Source: Candidatus Thiodiazotropha sp. (ex Monitilora ramsayi) (GTDB lineage: Bacteria; Pseudomonadota; Gammaproteobacteria; Chromatiales; Chromatiaceae). From it: a DNA stretch of 64,000 bases. Of the stretch, positions 36,165 through 47,175 are shown one piece after another. Under the pieces are notes generated by a model. It was not told where the DNA came from, did no database searches, and saw nothing but the letters and a program-made list of their open reading frames with translations. The DNA is taken from the NCBI GenBank assembly GCA_025655595.1, contig JAHXIO010000006.1, positions 590,520 to 654,519 of the forward strand. The letters are read 5' to 3'. Position numbers and translations under genes: made by a program. Positions within the stretch are counted from its first letter, which is position 1. Every line of letters begins with the position of its first letter.

Positions 36165-37433
36165 ATGATAAGCGAACAGAATCCAAGGTTCGTCAGTCGA
36201 CTGACGCGTAACACTCTGGCCCTGATCCTGGCGGGGGGGAGGGGATCACGTCTCAAACATCTGACCAAGTGGCGTTCCAAACCTGCCGTTCCGTTTGGAG
36301 GGAAGTTCAGGATTGTCGACTTCCCCCTGTCCAACTGCATCAACTCCGGTATTCGTCGCGTTGGTGTACTGACCCAGTACAAGGCCCACTCCTTGATTCT
36401 CCATATCCAGCGGGGTTGGGGGTTTCTGCGGGGTGAGTTCGGTGAGTTTGTCGAACTGCTGCCCGCGCAACAGCGTATCGAGAGCAGCTGGTATGAGGGT
36501 ACGGCCGACGCGGTCTATCAGAACCTGGATATCCTGCGCAGCCACAATCCCGATTATGTACTGGTGCTGGCTGGCGACCATGTCTACAAGATGGACTACG
36601 GCACCATGATCGCCGAACACGTTGAATCGGGGGCGGATATGACGGTGGGATGTCTTACGGTGGACCGGAAAACGGCCAAAGAGTTCGGCGTCATGACCGT
36701 GGATGAGACCAACCGGGTTATCGAGTTTCAGGAGAAACCCGATGACCCCAAGCCGCTGCCCGGTAGGGACGATGTGTCCCTGGCCTCGATGGGTATTTAC
36801 GTATTCAATCGCAAGTTTCTCTTTGAACAACTGATCAAGGATGCCGATACACCCGATTCCACACACGATTTCGGTAAAGACATCATCCCGAAGGTGATAG
36901 AGAAATATCGTGTCCAGGCCTACCCCTTCACCGACACCACCAGCGGTAAGCAGGCCTACTGGCGGGATGTGGGGACGATCGACGCTTTCTGGGCTTCGAA
37001 TATTGAGTTGATCGGTGTCACGCCACCCTTGAATCTCTATGACAGAAGCTGGCCGATCTGGACCTATCAGGAGCAGTTGCCGCCGGCGAAGTTCGTTTTC
37101 GACGATGATGAGCGTCGCGGCATGGCGGTCGATTCCATGGTCTCCGGCGGTTGCGTCATATCCGGTGCGAAGGTGAAGGACTCGCTGCTGTTCTCCAACG
37201 TGCGGGTCAACTCCTACAGCGAAGTGGACCATTCCGTTATCCTGCCGGATGTGAATATCGGTCGTAACTGCCGTATCACCAAGGCTGTTATCGACCGGGG
37301 CTGCGATATACCGGAAGGGACGATTATCGGCGAGGATGCAGAAGCCGATGCCGAACGCTTCTATGTCAGTGAAAAGGGTGTGGTGCTGGTAACACCTGAA
37401 ATGTTGGGACAGGTTATCCACCATGTCCGCTGA
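36165..37433 (+). CDS. glgC: Glucose-1-phosphate adenylyltransferase GlgC
   Basis: GlgC makes ADP-glucose, the committed step to glycogen. I choose ATG 36165 (422 residues), preceded by GGGGGTAG; GTG 36138 and ATG 36153 are alternatives. Motifs are [62 protein letters not shown] and a C-terminal left-handed beta-helix. The last 11 bases overlap the GH57 gene. Confidence 0.97.
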   Translation: MISEQNPRFVSRLTRNTLALILAGGRGSRLKHLTKWRSKPAVPFGGKFRIVDFPLSNCINSGIRRVGVLTQYKAHSLILHIQRGWGFLRGEFGEFVELLPAQQRIESSWYEGTADAVYQNLDILRSHNPDYVLVLAGDHVYKMDYGTMIAEHVESGADMTVGCLTVDRKTAKEFGVMTVDETNRVIEFQEKPDDPKPLPGRDDVSLASMGIYVFNRKFLFEQLIKDADTPDSTHDFGKDIIPKVIEKYRVQAYPFTDTTSGKQAYWRDVGTIDAFWASNIELIGVTPPLNLYDRSWPIWTYQEQLPPAKFVFDDDERRGMAVDSMVSGGCVISGAKVKDSLLFSNVRVNSYSEVDHSVILPDVNIGRNCRITKAVIDRGCDIPEGTIIGEDAEADAERFYVSEKGVVLVTPEMLGQVIHHVR

Positions 37434-39132
37434 TACGCCACACCAGTTACAAGTCGTCTTCTGCTGGCACATGCACCAGCCCTACTATAAGGGGCCGGAG
37501 AAGAGCGATTACCACCTGCCCTGGGTCTATCTGCACGGGATCAAGGATTATGCGGATATGGCTGCGCATCTGGAGAATAATCCGGAGGCGAAGGCGGTAG
37601 TCAATTTCGCCCCGGTGTTGCTGGAACAGATTGATGATTATGCCGAACAGGTTGAGGCTTGGCTCGACCGGGGTGTGTTGATTCGCGATCCGTTGCTGGC
37701 GGCGTTGGCCGGCCCCGGACTGCCTGTGGATGTTGAGTCCCGAAAGGAGATTATCACAGCCTGTCTGCGCGCCAATGAGAATCGACTGATCCGTCGTTTC
37801 AAACACTATAGCGAATTGGCCGATCTGGCGAAAAATGTGCTCGATAATCAGGCAATGATTCCCTATCTGAACGATCAGTTCCTGATCGACCTGCTGATCT
37901 GGTATCACCTGGCCTGGATGGGGGAGTGCGCGCGAATCAACGATCTGCGGATCCGGTCTCTGCAGGCCAAAGGGCATGGATTTAATAATGATGATCGCCG
38001 ACGCATGGTTGAGTTGATCTGGGAGCATCTGAGCAGTCTCACATCCCGTTATCGGACACTGGCCAAGGATGGGCGGGTTGAACTCTCCGTCACCCCGTAC
38101 GCCCATCCGATCGTACCCCTCCTGATCGATCTGGAAAGCGCCAAGGAGGCATTGCCGGAGATCGGTATGCCTGAATTGGAGGCCTACTCGGGCGGCGAGG
38201 CGCGAGCCCGCTGGCATATCCGCAAGGGAATCGAAGTATTTAAGAGTCACTTCGGTTTTCGTCCCGTGGGCTGCTGGCCGTCCGAGGGAGCCGTGAGTGA
38301 GGCAACCGTCAAGATGCTGGAGGAGGAGGGATTTAAGTGGGCCGCCTCCGGGCAGCAGGTGCTGAGCAACAGCCTGATGTCAGTAGATGACAATCACCAT
38401 CTGCCGGAAAATTGGGTCCACTCCTCATACCGGCTGGAGGAAGGCCGCCTCAACATGTACTTTCGCGATGACGGTCTATCCGATCTGATCGGCTTTACCT
38501 ATGGCGAGTGGCATGCGGACGATGCCGTGGGGGATCTGATTAACCACCTGGTGAATATCGCAGAGGCCAACGGTGATAATCCCCATGCAGTCGTCTCCAT
38601 TATCATGGATGGTGAAAATGCCTGGGAGTACTACCCGAACAACGGCAGCTATTTCCTGAATGCGATGTATGAAAGGATTGCAGCACATCCCCGACTGCAA
38701 TTGACCACATTTTCGGATATCCAGAAGCGCAAAAGGAAACTGTCGCCCAAACTCTCGAAACTGGTGGCAGGCAGCTGGGTCTACGGCACGTTTACCACCT
38801 GGATCGGGGACAAGGACAAGAATCGTGCCTGGGATATGCTTGGACAAGCCAAGCGGGATTACGATGAGGTGTTGCAGCGGAAATCGTTTTCTGAAGATCA
38901 AATGGCGGAGCTTGAGAAACAGCTTGCGATCTGTGAAGGTTCTGACTGGTTCTGGTGGTTTGGAGATTACAATCCCGGTGCCACCGTCAGTGATTTTGAA
39001 AGGCTGTTTCGGCAACAGCTGACACACCTTTACGAGCTGCTGCAGGAACCGCAACCTGACCATCTCAACCAGGTTTTTGCCGTGGGTAGCGGCGACCCCT
39101 CCCTCGGCGGTGTAATGATTAAAAATGATTAA
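37423..39132 (+). CDS. Glycoside hydrolase family 57 alpha-glucan enzyme
   Basis: This 569-residue GH57-type protein has the N-terminal [33 protein letters not shown] signature, then [33 protein letters not shown] and '[21 protein letters not shown]', blocks typical of the alpha-amylase / 4-alpha-glucanotransferase branch. Substrate and exact reaction (hydrolysis, transfer or branching) are not readable. It overlaps glgC and precedes malQ, so it probably remodels glycogen or maltodextrin. Unusually, it coexists with a complete GH13 GlgB and MalQ. Confidence 0.9.
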   Translation: MSADTPHQLQVVFCWHMHQPYYKGPEKSDYHLPWVYLHGIKDYADMAAHLENNPEAKAVVNFAPVLLEQIDDYAEQVEAWLDRGVLIRDPLLAALAGPGLPVDVESRKEIITACLRANENRLIRRFKHYSELADLAKNVLDNQAMIPYLNDQFLIDLLIWYHLAWMGECARINDLRIRSLQAKGHGFNNDDRRRMVELIWEHLSSLTSRYRTLAKDGRVELSVTPYAHPIVPLLIDLESAKEALPEIGMPELEAYSGGEARARWHIRKGIEVFKSHFGFRPVGCWPSEGAVSEATVKMLEEEGFKWAASGQQVLSNSLMSVDDNHHLPENWVHSSYRLEEGRLNMYFRDDGLSDLIGFTYGEWHADDAVGDLINHLVNIAEANGDNPHAVVSIIMDGENAWEYYPNNGSYFLNAMYERIAAHPRLQLTTFSDIQKRKRKLSPKLSKLVAGSWVYGTFTTWIGDKDKNRAWDMLGQAKRDYDEVLQRKSFSEDQMAELEKQLAICEGSDWFWWFGDYNPGATVSDFERLFRQQLTHLYELLQEPQPDHLNQVFAVGSGDPSLGGVMIKND

Positions 39133-39194
39133 GTGCACTCTCGTACGACCAGCAGGTATACGGACATCCCGATTACTCAGTAGGTGTTCGGGTA

Positions 39195-40694
39195 ATGGAT
39201 GAGATTACTGAGATCTCGAACCTATCAAGTCACCAGCTGCTGACACGTCGACGCGCCGGTATCCTCCTGCATATCACCTCCCTGCCTGGTAACGGCGTGG
39301 TTGGCGATCTGGGCAGCCATGCCTATCGTTTTGTCGATTTTCTCGTCTCTGCGGGTATGTGTGTCTGGCAGATCCTGCCCATAGGGCCGACGATGCACGA
39401 TAACTCTCCCTATCAGAGCAGTTCCATGTATGCGGGGAACCCGCGTCTCATCAGTATCGAGATGCTTGAAGAGAAGGGGTGGCTGGATGAGAAGCCGGCT
39501 GAGGCAGAGCCCCTTTCCGATGAGACCAAGGCCTATGCGATCAAACTCGCCTGGGAAGGGTTTAAGGAGAGGGCATCGGAGGAAGATCAGGCTGATTTTC
39601 ACCGCTTTACCGCGGAACAGGGATGGTGGTTGGAAGATTACGCCCTGTTCCAGGCGCTGCGTGTGGAAGAGAAGTGCTGTTGGTGGGATTGGCATCAGAC
39701 ACTGCGTGACCGCGAACCCCAGGGGCTCGCAATGGCCAGGGCGAGACTCAAACCGCTTATCGAAGTGACTCGATTTGAGCAATATCTCTTCTACACCCAA
39801 TGGTTGAATCTCAAGCGCTATGCCAATGAGAAAGGTGTGCTCCTGTTCGGTGACGTACCGATATTTGTGGCACACGACAGCGCCGAGGTCTGGGCGCACC
39901 GGGAGTTTTTCGATCTGCTGGATGACGGTCACCCCAGGGTAGTGGCAGGGGTGCCGCCGGACTACTTTTCCGAGACAGGTCAACGCTGGGGCAATCCCCT
40001 CTACCGTTGGGATGTCATGGAGGCGGATGGTTTCAGTTTCTGGATCAATCGTCTCAAGGTACAGTCAACACTTTTCGATTTTCTGCGAATCGACCACTTC
40101 AGGGGGTTTGAGGCCTATTGGGAGATTCCGGCGTCGGAAGAGACCGCAGTCAACGGTCATTGGGTAACTGCACCAGGCGAGAGGCTTTTCGGAAAACTAT
40201 ACGAAGCCCTGCCTCATCTTGAACTGGTGGCGGAGGATCTGGGTATTATCACGCCGGAAGTGGAGGCCATGCGTAAGGCCCATAACCTGCCAGGCATGAA
40301 GATTCTCCAGTTCGCCTTTTCCGGGGGAGCGGACAATCCCTATCTGCCATTCCACCACACCCGGGACTGCGTGGTCTATACCGGCACTCACGACAACGAT
40401 ACGACACTGGGTTGGTATACCAGTCTTGATGATGCTTCACGGGAATTTGTGGATGACTATCTGGGACGTTCCAAAGAGGTCATGCCCTGGCCTGTGATAC
40501 GCAGCGCTCTGTCATCACGTGCCAATCTGGCCATCATCCCCATGCAGGATGTCTTGGGATTGGGTGGAGAGCACCGCATGAATACACCCGGCACCACGGA
40601 AGGCAATTGGGGCTGGCGCCTTTCATGGGAACAAGTCGAGCACGATACCGCGGAACGGTTGCTACATCGGAATCGAATCTATGGCCGCTGTTAG
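39195..40694 (+). CDS. malQ: 4-alpha-glucanotransferase (amylomaltase) MalQ
   Basis: This 499-residue GH77 enzyme shuffles maltodextrin chains. Visible motifs are RAGILLHITSLPGNGVVGDLG, DNSPYQSSSMYAGNP, FLRIDHFRGFEAYW (nucleophile Asp), LVAEDLGIITPEV (acid/base Glu) and YTGTHDNDTTLGW. It is of the short DPE1 type, not the long enterobacterial form. It is the last gene of the glgC-GH57-malQ operon, which ends at a hairpin. Confidence 0.97.
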   Translation: MDEITEISNLSSHQLLTRRRAGILLHITSLPGNGVVGDLGSHAYRFVDFLVSAGMCVWQILPIGPTMHDNSPYQSSSMYAGNPRLISIEMLEEKGWLDEKPAEAEPLSDETKAYAIKLAWEGFKERASEEDQADFHRFTAEQGWWLEDYALFQALRVEEKCCWWDWHQTLRDREPQGLAMARARLKPLIEVTRFEQYLFYTQWLNLKRYANEKGVLLFGDVPIFVAHDSAEVWAHREFFDLLDDGHPRVVAGVPPDYFSETGQRWGNPLYRWDVMEADGFSFWINRLKVQSTLFDFLRIDHFRGFEAYWEIPASEETAVNGHWVTAPGERLFGKLYEALPHLELVAEDLGIITPEVEAMRKAHNLPGMKILQFAFSGGADNPYLPFHHTRDCVVYTGTHDNDTTLGWYTSLDDASREFVDDYLGRSKEVMPWPVIRSALSSRANLAIIPMQDVLGLGGEHRMNTPGTTEGNWGWRLSWEQVEHDTAERLLHRNRIYGRC

Positions 40695-41185
40695 CCGGCT
40701 GGAACTATAAATCCCTGGGGCAAAAAAATACCGCTTCGGAAAAAGACCGAAGCGGTTTATACCAAAGGAGGATGGAGGAGATAAGCCATTGGAAAATAGA
40801 TTTTCCCCTGACTTGCGGTTATTCAACCATTAGGGGTGTCCGGCAGTCATTGAGAATAGTCAATCTCTTGTGTCACAGGTGGATTGGGGAAATAAAATCA
40901 CCTGATTCTGCCCCCGCTGGAGCCCGTTGCGTCTCCGATGTTTACCCTTTAACTCAGAATCAAAAAAGCCGGGTTACATCTGCGATGGTCGGTAGATCAT
41001 ATGATGGCTTGGGCAATGGTTTCGAAATGACTCTTAACAGACCCTAATGGATTAGGACTCCCTATCTGATCTGCGTCACGCTTTTCACACATTGATTTGT
41101 ACTTGGGTTTTTTCGTTATACACTCTTGCTCCGGGTAGCGTCTTTACTACCCGTAACTTCAAACAATGCAAAGAGGAACTTTGTA
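40695..41185. other. Intergenic stretch between malQ and the secreted Cys-rich protein
   Basis: Beyond the malQ terminator I see no convincing gene. One 91-codon frame opens at ATG 40772, but its AGGAGG runs straight into the ATG with no spacing and the protein has no recognisable pattern. The A/T-rich part around 41090-41125 probably holds the promoter of the next gene. Confidence 0.5.
40721..40760 (+). terminator. malQ operon terminator
   Basis: ACCGCTTCGG (40730-40739) and CCGAAGCGGT (40747-40756) form a perfect 10-pair stem with A-rich flank and TTAT after. It lies 27 bases past the malQ stop. Confidence 0.88.
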
Positions 41186-41500
41186 ATGTCAATAAATGGA
41201 TTTAACCGAACCCTTCTTTCCTTCGCTCTGATTTCATCCTTCAGTATCTCGGCAGAGGCGGCCAGCCAATGCAAAGGGCTTGAAGCATCGGCCTGTCAGG
41301 AGAATCAGGCATGCACCTGGGTGTCCGCCTATACCACCAAGAATGGCAACAGTGTTTCAGCCTATTGTCGCGCTGCCAGTGGTAAGGCAAAGAAGGAGGT
41401 GAACACGAAAAAGGAGGAGAAGGGCGCCAAGACAGGGTTCAATAGCCGGTCAACGCCTTTAACGATAGAGGATATATTTAGGGAGGAGAAGTACGGCTGA
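41186..41500 (+). CDS. Small secreted Cys-rich protein
   Basis: This 104-residue protein has a clear Sec signal peptide (NRTLLSFALISSFSISAEA) cleaved near residue 25. Its compact four-Cys motif is CKGLEASAC-x5-AC-x19-YC, likely two disulfides. A Lys/Glu-rich linker and a short conserved-looking tail, PLTIEDIFREEKYG, follow. ATG 41186 is chosen with AGAGGAAC upstream. I do not recognise a named family. The periplasmic location is inferred. A stand-alone transcription unit between malQ and purL. Confidence 0.65.
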   Translation: MSINGFNRTLLSFALISSFSISAEAASQCKGLEASACQENQACTWVSAYTTKNGNSVSAYCRAASGKAKKEVNTKKEEKGAKTGFNSRSTPLTIEDIFREEKYG

Positions 41501-41669
41501 TGCCGTTTTGGGGTGGCCGGACTGTTCCGATGCTACCGGCTGCCCCCTTTTCCCCACCCGGCCAGCACCACGACAGGGAATTTTGAATCCCTAACTCTCA
41601 GACCATCAACTCCTTATCCGTTTTCGAGTATCATTAGCCTTTTCCACCCGCAGGACATAAGGCCAAAAG

Positions 41670-44600
41670 ATGCTGATTCTCCCTGGCGCACCCGCTCTAT
41701 CTGATTTTCGTCTGAACAAACTGATCCGCCGCCTAGGTGAACACCTCGATATCCCGGTTGAGCTAGCTGCCGATTATGTTCATTTTGCCGATATCGATCA
41801 GCCTCTGGACGATGAGGAGATGTCGATTCTGAACAGGCTGTTGAGGTACGGCCCGGCCATGCCGACTCATCGCCCGGATGGCCGCCTGTACCTGGTCGTA
41901 CCCCGGCCCGGTACCCTCTCTCCCTGGTCGAGTAAGGCCACGGACATCGCCCACCATTGCGGTCTGTCCAAGATCCTTAGACTGGAGAGGGGCATCGCCT
42001 ATTCACTTCAACTGAATGAGGGGATGCTGAACAACGAACAACTCATACAGATATCCGATCTTCTGCATGACCGCATGACGGAAGTGGTGCTGAGCGAGAT
42101 GGAGGATGCCACCTGTCTGTTCAGTCGCGCGGAGCCGAAGCCCTATCTTCAGGTGGATGTGCTGGGAGGCGGGAAACCGGGATTGGTCGCCGCCAACCAG
42201 TCGCTTGGGCTGGCGTTGTCCGATGATGAAATCGACTACCTGGTTGAGAGCTTCCAGGCATTGCAACGCAATCCGACGGATGTGGAACTGATGATGTTCG
42301 CCCAGGCAAACTCCGAGCATTGCCGGCACAAGATTTTCAATGCTGACTGGATCATAGACGGGGAGTCACAACAGCGCTCGCTTTTCAAGATGATCCGCAA
42401 TACAACCGATTGCTCACCGGATGACGTGCTCTCGGCCTATAAGGATAACGCTGCGGTCATCACCGGTCACAGGGCGGAGCGTTTCGTGCTGGACGCCCAC
42501 TCGCAGGAGTACGGTTTCGGTCGTGAAGATATCCATATCCTGATGAAGGTGGAGACCCACAACCATCCCACGGCGATCTCACCCGATCCTGGGGCTGCGA
42601 CCGGTTCCGGTGGTGAAATCCGTGATGAAGGAGCCACCGGCAAGGGATCCAAGCCCAAGGCCGGTCTGTGTGGTTTCTCCGTTTCCAATCTCAGATTGCC
42701 GGAGGGTATGCAACCCTGGGAAGTCGACTTCGGTAAACCGAATCGCATCGTCTCGGCCCTGGATATAATGCTGGAGGGACCCATCGGCGCGGCCTCCTTC
42801 AACAACGAGTTCGGTCGTCCCAATCTCTGTGGCTATTTTCGTACCTTCGAGGCAATGGTACCGGGACCGGCAGGCCAGGAGCTGCGTGGCTACCATAAAC
42901 CGATCATGTTGGCGGGCGGCCTTGGCAATATCAGACCTGAGCATATCGAAAAGACCAGTTTCCCGAGTGGCTCACCGCTTGTCGTACTCGGGGGACCCGC
43001 CATGCTGATCGGATTGGGTGGCGGTGCTGCGTCGAGTATGGCCAGCGGCACCTCGGCGGAGGATCTCGATTTTGCCTCGGTGCAACGTTCCAATCCTGAG
43101 ATGGAGAGGCGCTGTCAGGAGGTGATCGATGCCTGCTGGTCGCAGGGTGATGAGAACCCTATCCTCTTTATCCACGATGTGGGCGCAGGCGGGCTCTCCA
43201 ACGCTCTGCCGGAGCTTGTACATGACGCCACCCTGGGTGGACGTTTCGAATTGCGCGCAGTGCCGAATGATGATCCAGGCATGTCGCCCATGGAGATCTG
43301 GTGTAACGAATCCCAGGAACGCTACGTGATGGCAGTTGACGCGGAGAAGCTGGATCAGTTCAAGGCGATCTGTGAACGGGAGCGTTGCCCCTATGCAGTC
43401 GTGGGCGAGGCCACCGATGATGAGCATCTGGTGTTGGGGGACGGTCACTTCAATAACAACCCCATCGATATCCCGATGAGCCTGCTGTTCGGCAAGCCGC
43501 CACGTATGCTGAGGGATGTGCATCGTCGGACCCATAAAAAACCGGATCTCGACTTTTCCGGTGTCGACCTGAAAGAGGCGGCATTACGGGTGCTGCATCT
43601 GCCTACGGTGGCCGATAAGACTTTCCTGATCACCATTGGAGATCGCTCGATTACAGGGATGGTGACCCGGGACCAGATGGTGGGCCCCTGGCAGGTGCCG
43701 GTAGCCGACCTGGCGGTGACTGCATCCGGTCTCATGGGCTATACCGGTGAAGCGATGGCGATGGGAGAGAGAACGCCCCTGGCGTTGATCGATGCGCCTG
43801 CTTCCGGACGTATGGCGATAGGAGAAGCGATCACCAACATCGCCGCCGCAAATATCGATAAGATTGGCGATATCAAACTGTCCGCCAACTGGATGGCTGC
43901 AGCAGGTCACGACGGTGAGGATGTGAAGCTCTATGAGACCGTGAAGGCGGTTGGCATGGAGCTCTGTCCGCAACTCGGCATTTCCATACCGGTCGGCAAG
44001 GACTCCATGTCGATGAAGACGGTATGGCGGCAGGCCGGAGAGGAGAGGGAGATGGCGGCGCCCCTGTCACTGATAATCTCCGCCTTTGCACCTGTAGAAG
44101 ATGCCAGGGATACGCTGACGCCACAACTGCGTGTGGACAAAGGCGATACCGATTTGATTCTTATCGATCTGGGTAAAGGATTGAATCGCCTTGGTGGATC
44201 TGCCTTGGCTCAGGTCTATGGGCAGGTGGGACATTACGGTGCCGATCTGAACGATCCGGACAGTCTCAAGCGTTTTTTCGATCTGATGCAAGAGCTCAAT
44301 CGAAACGATCTGGTGCAGGCCTATCACGACCGGTCTGATGGTGGTCTGTTTACACTGCTCTGCGAGATGGCATTTGCAGGCCGTTGCGGCATCACCGTGG
44401 ATGTTGATGACCTCGGTGAGGATGACCTGGCCGTGCTTTTCAATGAAGAACTGGGGGCTGTGATACAGACACTGCATGCAGATACCGATGATGTACTTAA
44501 ACTTCTGTACGATGCGGGGCTGGGACGCAACAGCCATGTTATCGGCACGATCAACAGTGATGATCGGATTGAGTTTCGTCGCGCGGGTAGGCCAATTCTG

Positions 44601-45557
44601 AGCGACGGTCGGATCGAGTTTCATCAGGCCTGGTCGGAAACCACCAGACAGATGCAGTCACTGCGTGATAATCCTGCCTGCGCCGATGAAGAATACAGCC
44701 GGATCGCCGAGGAGGATCCCGGTCTGCAGGTCTCTCTCAGTTTCGATCAAAACGAGGATGTGGCTGCACCGATGATCGCCAGTGGCGCTCGTCCAACCAT
44801 GGCGATACTGCGTGAGCAGGGCGTCAACGGTCAACTGGAGATGGCAGCCGCTTTCCATCGTGCCGGGTTCAGGACTGTTGATGTGCACATGTCGGATATT
44901 ATCGAAGGGCGGGTCGATCTGGTGGATTTCAAAGGACTGGTCGCCTGTGGCGGATTTTCCTATGGTGACGTGCTGGGTGCCGGTGAAGGGTGGGCGAAAT
45001 CCATTCTCTTCAATAATCAGGCGAGAGAGGTTTTTGAACGCTTTTTCCAACGTCAGGATACTTTTACTCTGGGCGTCTGCAACGGCTGTCAAATGTTGTC
45101 GAATCTGCATGAACTGATTCCGGGTGCCGATCACTGGCCACATTTCGTGCGCAATCGATCAGAGCAGTTTGAGGCTCGGTTGGTCACAGTGGAGGTTACC
45201 GAAACCCCGTCTGTCTTAATGCAGGGCATGGCTGGTTCGCGGTTACCGATCGTGGTTGCGCACGGTGAGGGTCGTGCTGAGTTTCGTGATGATGCCCATA
45301 TTGCGGCTGCACGCTCCCTGACTGCGCTGCGTTATCTGGAGAACAGTGGTGAGGTCGCGAGTCGTTATCCCGCCAATCCCAACGGTTCTCCTGAAGGTGT
45401 GACCGGGCTGACGAATACCGATGGAAGAGTGACCATCATGATGCCGCACCCGGAACGTGTGACCAGAACGGTTCAGCACTCATGGCATCCGGATGAGTGG
45501 GAGGAGGACGCTCCCTGGCTACGTCTCTTCCGCAATGCCCGGGTCTGGGTAGATTAG
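41670..45557 (+). CDS. purL: Phosphoribosylformylglycinamidine synthase PurL
   Basis: This large single-chain FGAM synthase of 1295 residues is typical for gammaproteobacteria. It converts FGAR and glutamine to FGAM in purine synthesis. Visible parts are the N-terminal PurS-like domain, [28 protein letters not shown]...GSGGEIRDE, and the C-terminal class I glutaminase with nucleophile C1137 in LGVCNGCQM and the His/Glu pair in MMPHPERV. It is intact. Confidence 0.99.
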   Translation: MLILPGAPALSDFRLNKLIRRLGEHLDIPVELAADYVHFADIDQPLDDEEMSILNRLLRYGPAMPTHRPDGRLYLVVPRPGTLSPWSSKATDIAHHCGLSKILRLERGIAYSLQLNEGMLNNEQLIQISDLLHDRMTEVVLSEMEDATCLFSRAEPKPYLQVDVLGGGKPGLVAANQSLGLALSDDEIDYLVESFQALQRNPTDVELMMFAQANSEHCRHKIFNADWIIDGESQQRSLFKMIRNTTDCSPDDVLSAYKDNAAVITGHRAERFVLDAHSQEYGFGREDIHILMKVETHNHPTAISPDPGAATGSGGEIRDEGATGKGSKPKAGLCGFSVSNLRLPEGMQPWEVDFGKPNRIVSALDIMLEGPIGAASFNNEFGRPNLCGYFRTFEAMVPGPAGQELRGYHKPIMLAGGLGNIRPEHIEKTSFPSGSPLVVLGGPAMLIGLGGGAASSMASGTSAEDLDFASVQRSNPEMERRCQEVIDACWSQGDENPILFIHDVGAGGLSNALPELVHDATLGGRFELRAVPNDDPGMSPMEIWCNESQERYVMAVDAEKLDQFKAICERERCPYAVVGEATDDEHLVLGDGHFNNNPIDIPMSLLFGKPPRMLRDVHRRTHKKPDLDFSGVDLKEAALRVLHLPTVADKTFLITIGDRSITGMVTRDQMVGPWQVPVADLAVTASGLMGYTGEAMAMGERTPLALIDAPASGRMAIGEAITNIAAANIDKIGDIKLSANWMAAAGHDGEDVKLYETVKAVGMELCPQLGISIPVGKDSMSMKTVWRQAGEEREMAAPLSLIISAFAPVEDARDTLTPQLRVDKGDTDLILIDLGKGLNRLGGSALAQVYGQVGHYGADLNDPDSLKRFFDLMQELNRNDLVQAYHDRSDGGLFTLLCEMAFAGRCGITVDVDDLGEDDLAVLFNEELGAVIQTLHADTDDVLKLLYDAGLGRNSHVIGTINSDDRIEFRRAGRPILSDGRIEFHQAWSETTRQMQSLRDNPACADEEYSRIAEEDPGLQVSLSFDQNEDVAAPMIASGARPTMAILREQGVNGQLEMAAAFHRAGFRTVDVHMSDIIEGRVDLVDFKGLVACGGFSYGDVLGAGEGWAKSILFNNQAREVFERFFQRQDTFTLGVCNGCQMLSNLHELIPGADHWPHFVRNRSEQFEARLVTVEVTETPSVLMQGMAGSRLPIVVAHGEGRAEFRDDAHIAAARSLTALRYLENSGEVASRYPANPNGSPEGVTGLTNTDGRVTIMMPHPERVTRTVQHSWHPDEWEEDAPWLRLFRNARVWVD

Positions 45558-45582
45558 ACTGGTATTTCCAGGAGATTACGTA

Positions 45583-45858
45583 ATGAGAGACAAATACTTG
45601 CTCTTGATATTCTCGGCATTAATCCTAATGACAGGTTCGGCTGTGGGAGAAGAGTCCGGCAGCAGTTACAGCTCTGCCGTGGGTAAGGCCTGGAGTGGTG
45701 TTAAATCGGGTTCGAAAGAGGCTTGGAATGGCATTTCTGAAGGTAGTAAGGAAGCCTGGGAAGCGACCAAGGAGGGGAGCGGAGAAGTCTGGGATGCAAC
45801 CAAGGAAGGGGCGGGTAAAGTCGGACAATCGGTGAGTGATGCGGTCACGGGTGATTGA
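45583..45858 (+). CDS. Small exported protein with 11-residue repeats
   Basis: This 91-residue protein has a signal peptide (LLLIFSALILMTGSAVG). Four tandem 11-residue units follow: KAWSGVKSGSK, EAWNGISEGSK, EAWEATKEGSG, EVWDATKEGAG. The 11-mer amphipathic rhythm with a fixed aromatic Trp and Gly-Ser is of the LEA/apolipoprotein-like kind, suggesting a helix lying on a membrane or surface. A GGAGA ribosome site precedes it, 26 bases after purL. Function unknown. Confidence 0.65.
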   Translation: MRDKYLLLIFSALILMTGSAVGEESGSSYSSAVGKAWSGVKSGSKEAWNGISEGSKEAWEATKEGSGEVWDATKEGAGKVGQSVSDAVTGD

Positions 45859-45924
45859 AACGGATCAGGATGTGGCGAACACATGGTGGTTATCGATTGA
45901 TGTCGATGACAAGGGATAAGAGAA

Positions 45925-47175
45925 ATGAAAAAAATTGAAACGGACGTGCTTGTCATCGGTGCGGGACCTGCAGGTGCTTCTGCGGCTTCTCTGATTCACA
46001 AGGCGGGACTCGATTGTATGATTGTGGAAAAAGAGCTTTTTCCACGTTTTGTGATTGGTGAGAGCCTGTTACCCCGTTGTATGGATCTTTTAGATGAGGC
46101 AGGGATGTTGGATGCCGTGAAAGCCCAGGGCTTTATGGTAAAAGACGGCGCTGTCTTTAAGCGTGGCAAGGAGAGTTGTACATTTAAATTCTCGCAACAG
46201 TTTACCAATGGATGGTCATACACCTATCAAGTGCCGAGGGAACAATTCGATCTGGCATTGGCAGAGACTGTCGAGTCGTTCGGTGTGCCTATCCTATGGC
46301 AACATGCAATTAAAGGAGTGAGTTTTGCGGATGACGGGTCATCTACATCCGTACTACAGTTGCCAGACGGCTCCGAGGTGAGTGTGTCAGCCCGTTTTAT
46401 ACTGGATGGCAGCGGATATGGACGGGTGCTACCTCGGTTGCTGGGTCTCGACGAGGCTTCATCCCTCCCTCTGAGAGAGTCCTATTTTACCCATGTTACA
46501 GGAGACAAACGTCCCGAAGGGGACGGGGAAGGGCGAATCTGGATTTGTTCCCTGGATGACGCAGAAAATGCATGGATGTGGATAATACCGTTCTCCAATG
46601 GCAAGACATCCATTGGCGTTGTGGCTAAGCCCGATTTTCTCTCTCGTTACCCGGAAGATCCTGACGAGAAATTACGTGCCATCGTGAATGATAATCCCAA
46701 TACGAGAGAAAGATTGGATAAGGCCCAGTTCTGCTTTCCCGTCAGACGAATCAGTGGTTACTCCATATCAGTCAAGAAGCTGTTTGGTAAAGGGTATGCA
46801 TTGATGGGTAATGCGACAGAGTTTCTCGATCCTGTCTTCTCATCCGGCGTTACCCTGGCGCTTGAGTCGGCAAACCGTGCCGCCAAGACATCAATTCGTG
46901 AACTGGCAGGTGAGAAGCCCGACTGGCAGCAGGAGTATGTCGATCATCTCATGATGGGGGTGGAGACATTCAGAACCTTCGTCAATGCCTGGTATGACGA
47001 TCGCTTGCCAACCATCTTCTATTCACCGGTCAAACCTGAAGTCTTTCAGAATCAAATTTGTTCAGTACTGGCGGGATATGTGTGGGATCAGGAGAACCCC
47101 TGTGTACGGCAGCATGCCCGTGCAGTGGATGCCATTGCAAAGACCTGTCGTGAGATGGCCGAGTCAGAGGGGTAG
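45925..47175 (+). CDS. FAD-dependent halogenase-like oxidoreductase of the polyene cluster
   Basis: This 416-residue flavoprotein has GAGPAG (12-17) for FAD, FPRFVIGESLLP (39-50), K73 in FMVKDGAVF, WMWIIP (217-222) and F-L-D-P-V-F-S-S-G (300-308). GxGxxG, WxWxIP and FxxPxxSxG with an active-site Lys are the markers of flavin-dependent halogenases. Related oxidoreductases accompany aryl-polyene, flexirubin and xanthomonadin clusters; xanthomonadins are brominated. It converges on the minus-strand cluster and overlaps its last gene by 12 bases. It may halogenate the aryl head, or be a non-halogenating relative acting on the polyene. Confidence 0.8.
   Translation: MKKIETDVLVIGAGPAGASAASLIHKAGLDCMIVEKELFPRFVIGESLLPRCMDLLDEAGMLDAVKAQGFMVKDGAVFKRGKESCTFKFSQQFTNGWSYTYQVPREQFDLALAETVESFGVPILWQHAIKGVSFADDGSSTSVLQLPDGSEVSVSARFILDGSGYGRVLPRLLGLDEASSLPLRESYFTHVTGDKRPEGDGEGRIWICSLDDAENAWMWIIPFSNGKTSIGVVAKPDFLSRYPEDPDEKLRAIVNDNPNTRERLDKAQFCFPVRRISGYSISVKKLFGKGYALMGNATEFLDPVFSSGVTLALESANRAAKTSIRELAGEKPDWQQEYVDHLMMGVETFRTFVNAWYDDRLPTIFYSPVKPEVFQNQICSVLAGYVWDQENPCVRQHARAVDAIAKTCREMAESEG

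Noticed and set aside
36246..37472. 408-codon minus-strand frame inside glgC
   Set aside because: Antisense shadow of the strongly conserved glgC; no family pattern.
40772..41047. 91-codon frame after the malQ terminator
   Set aside because: The AGGAGG leaves no spacing to the ATG, the protein has no family pattern and no coding neighbour; treated as chance.
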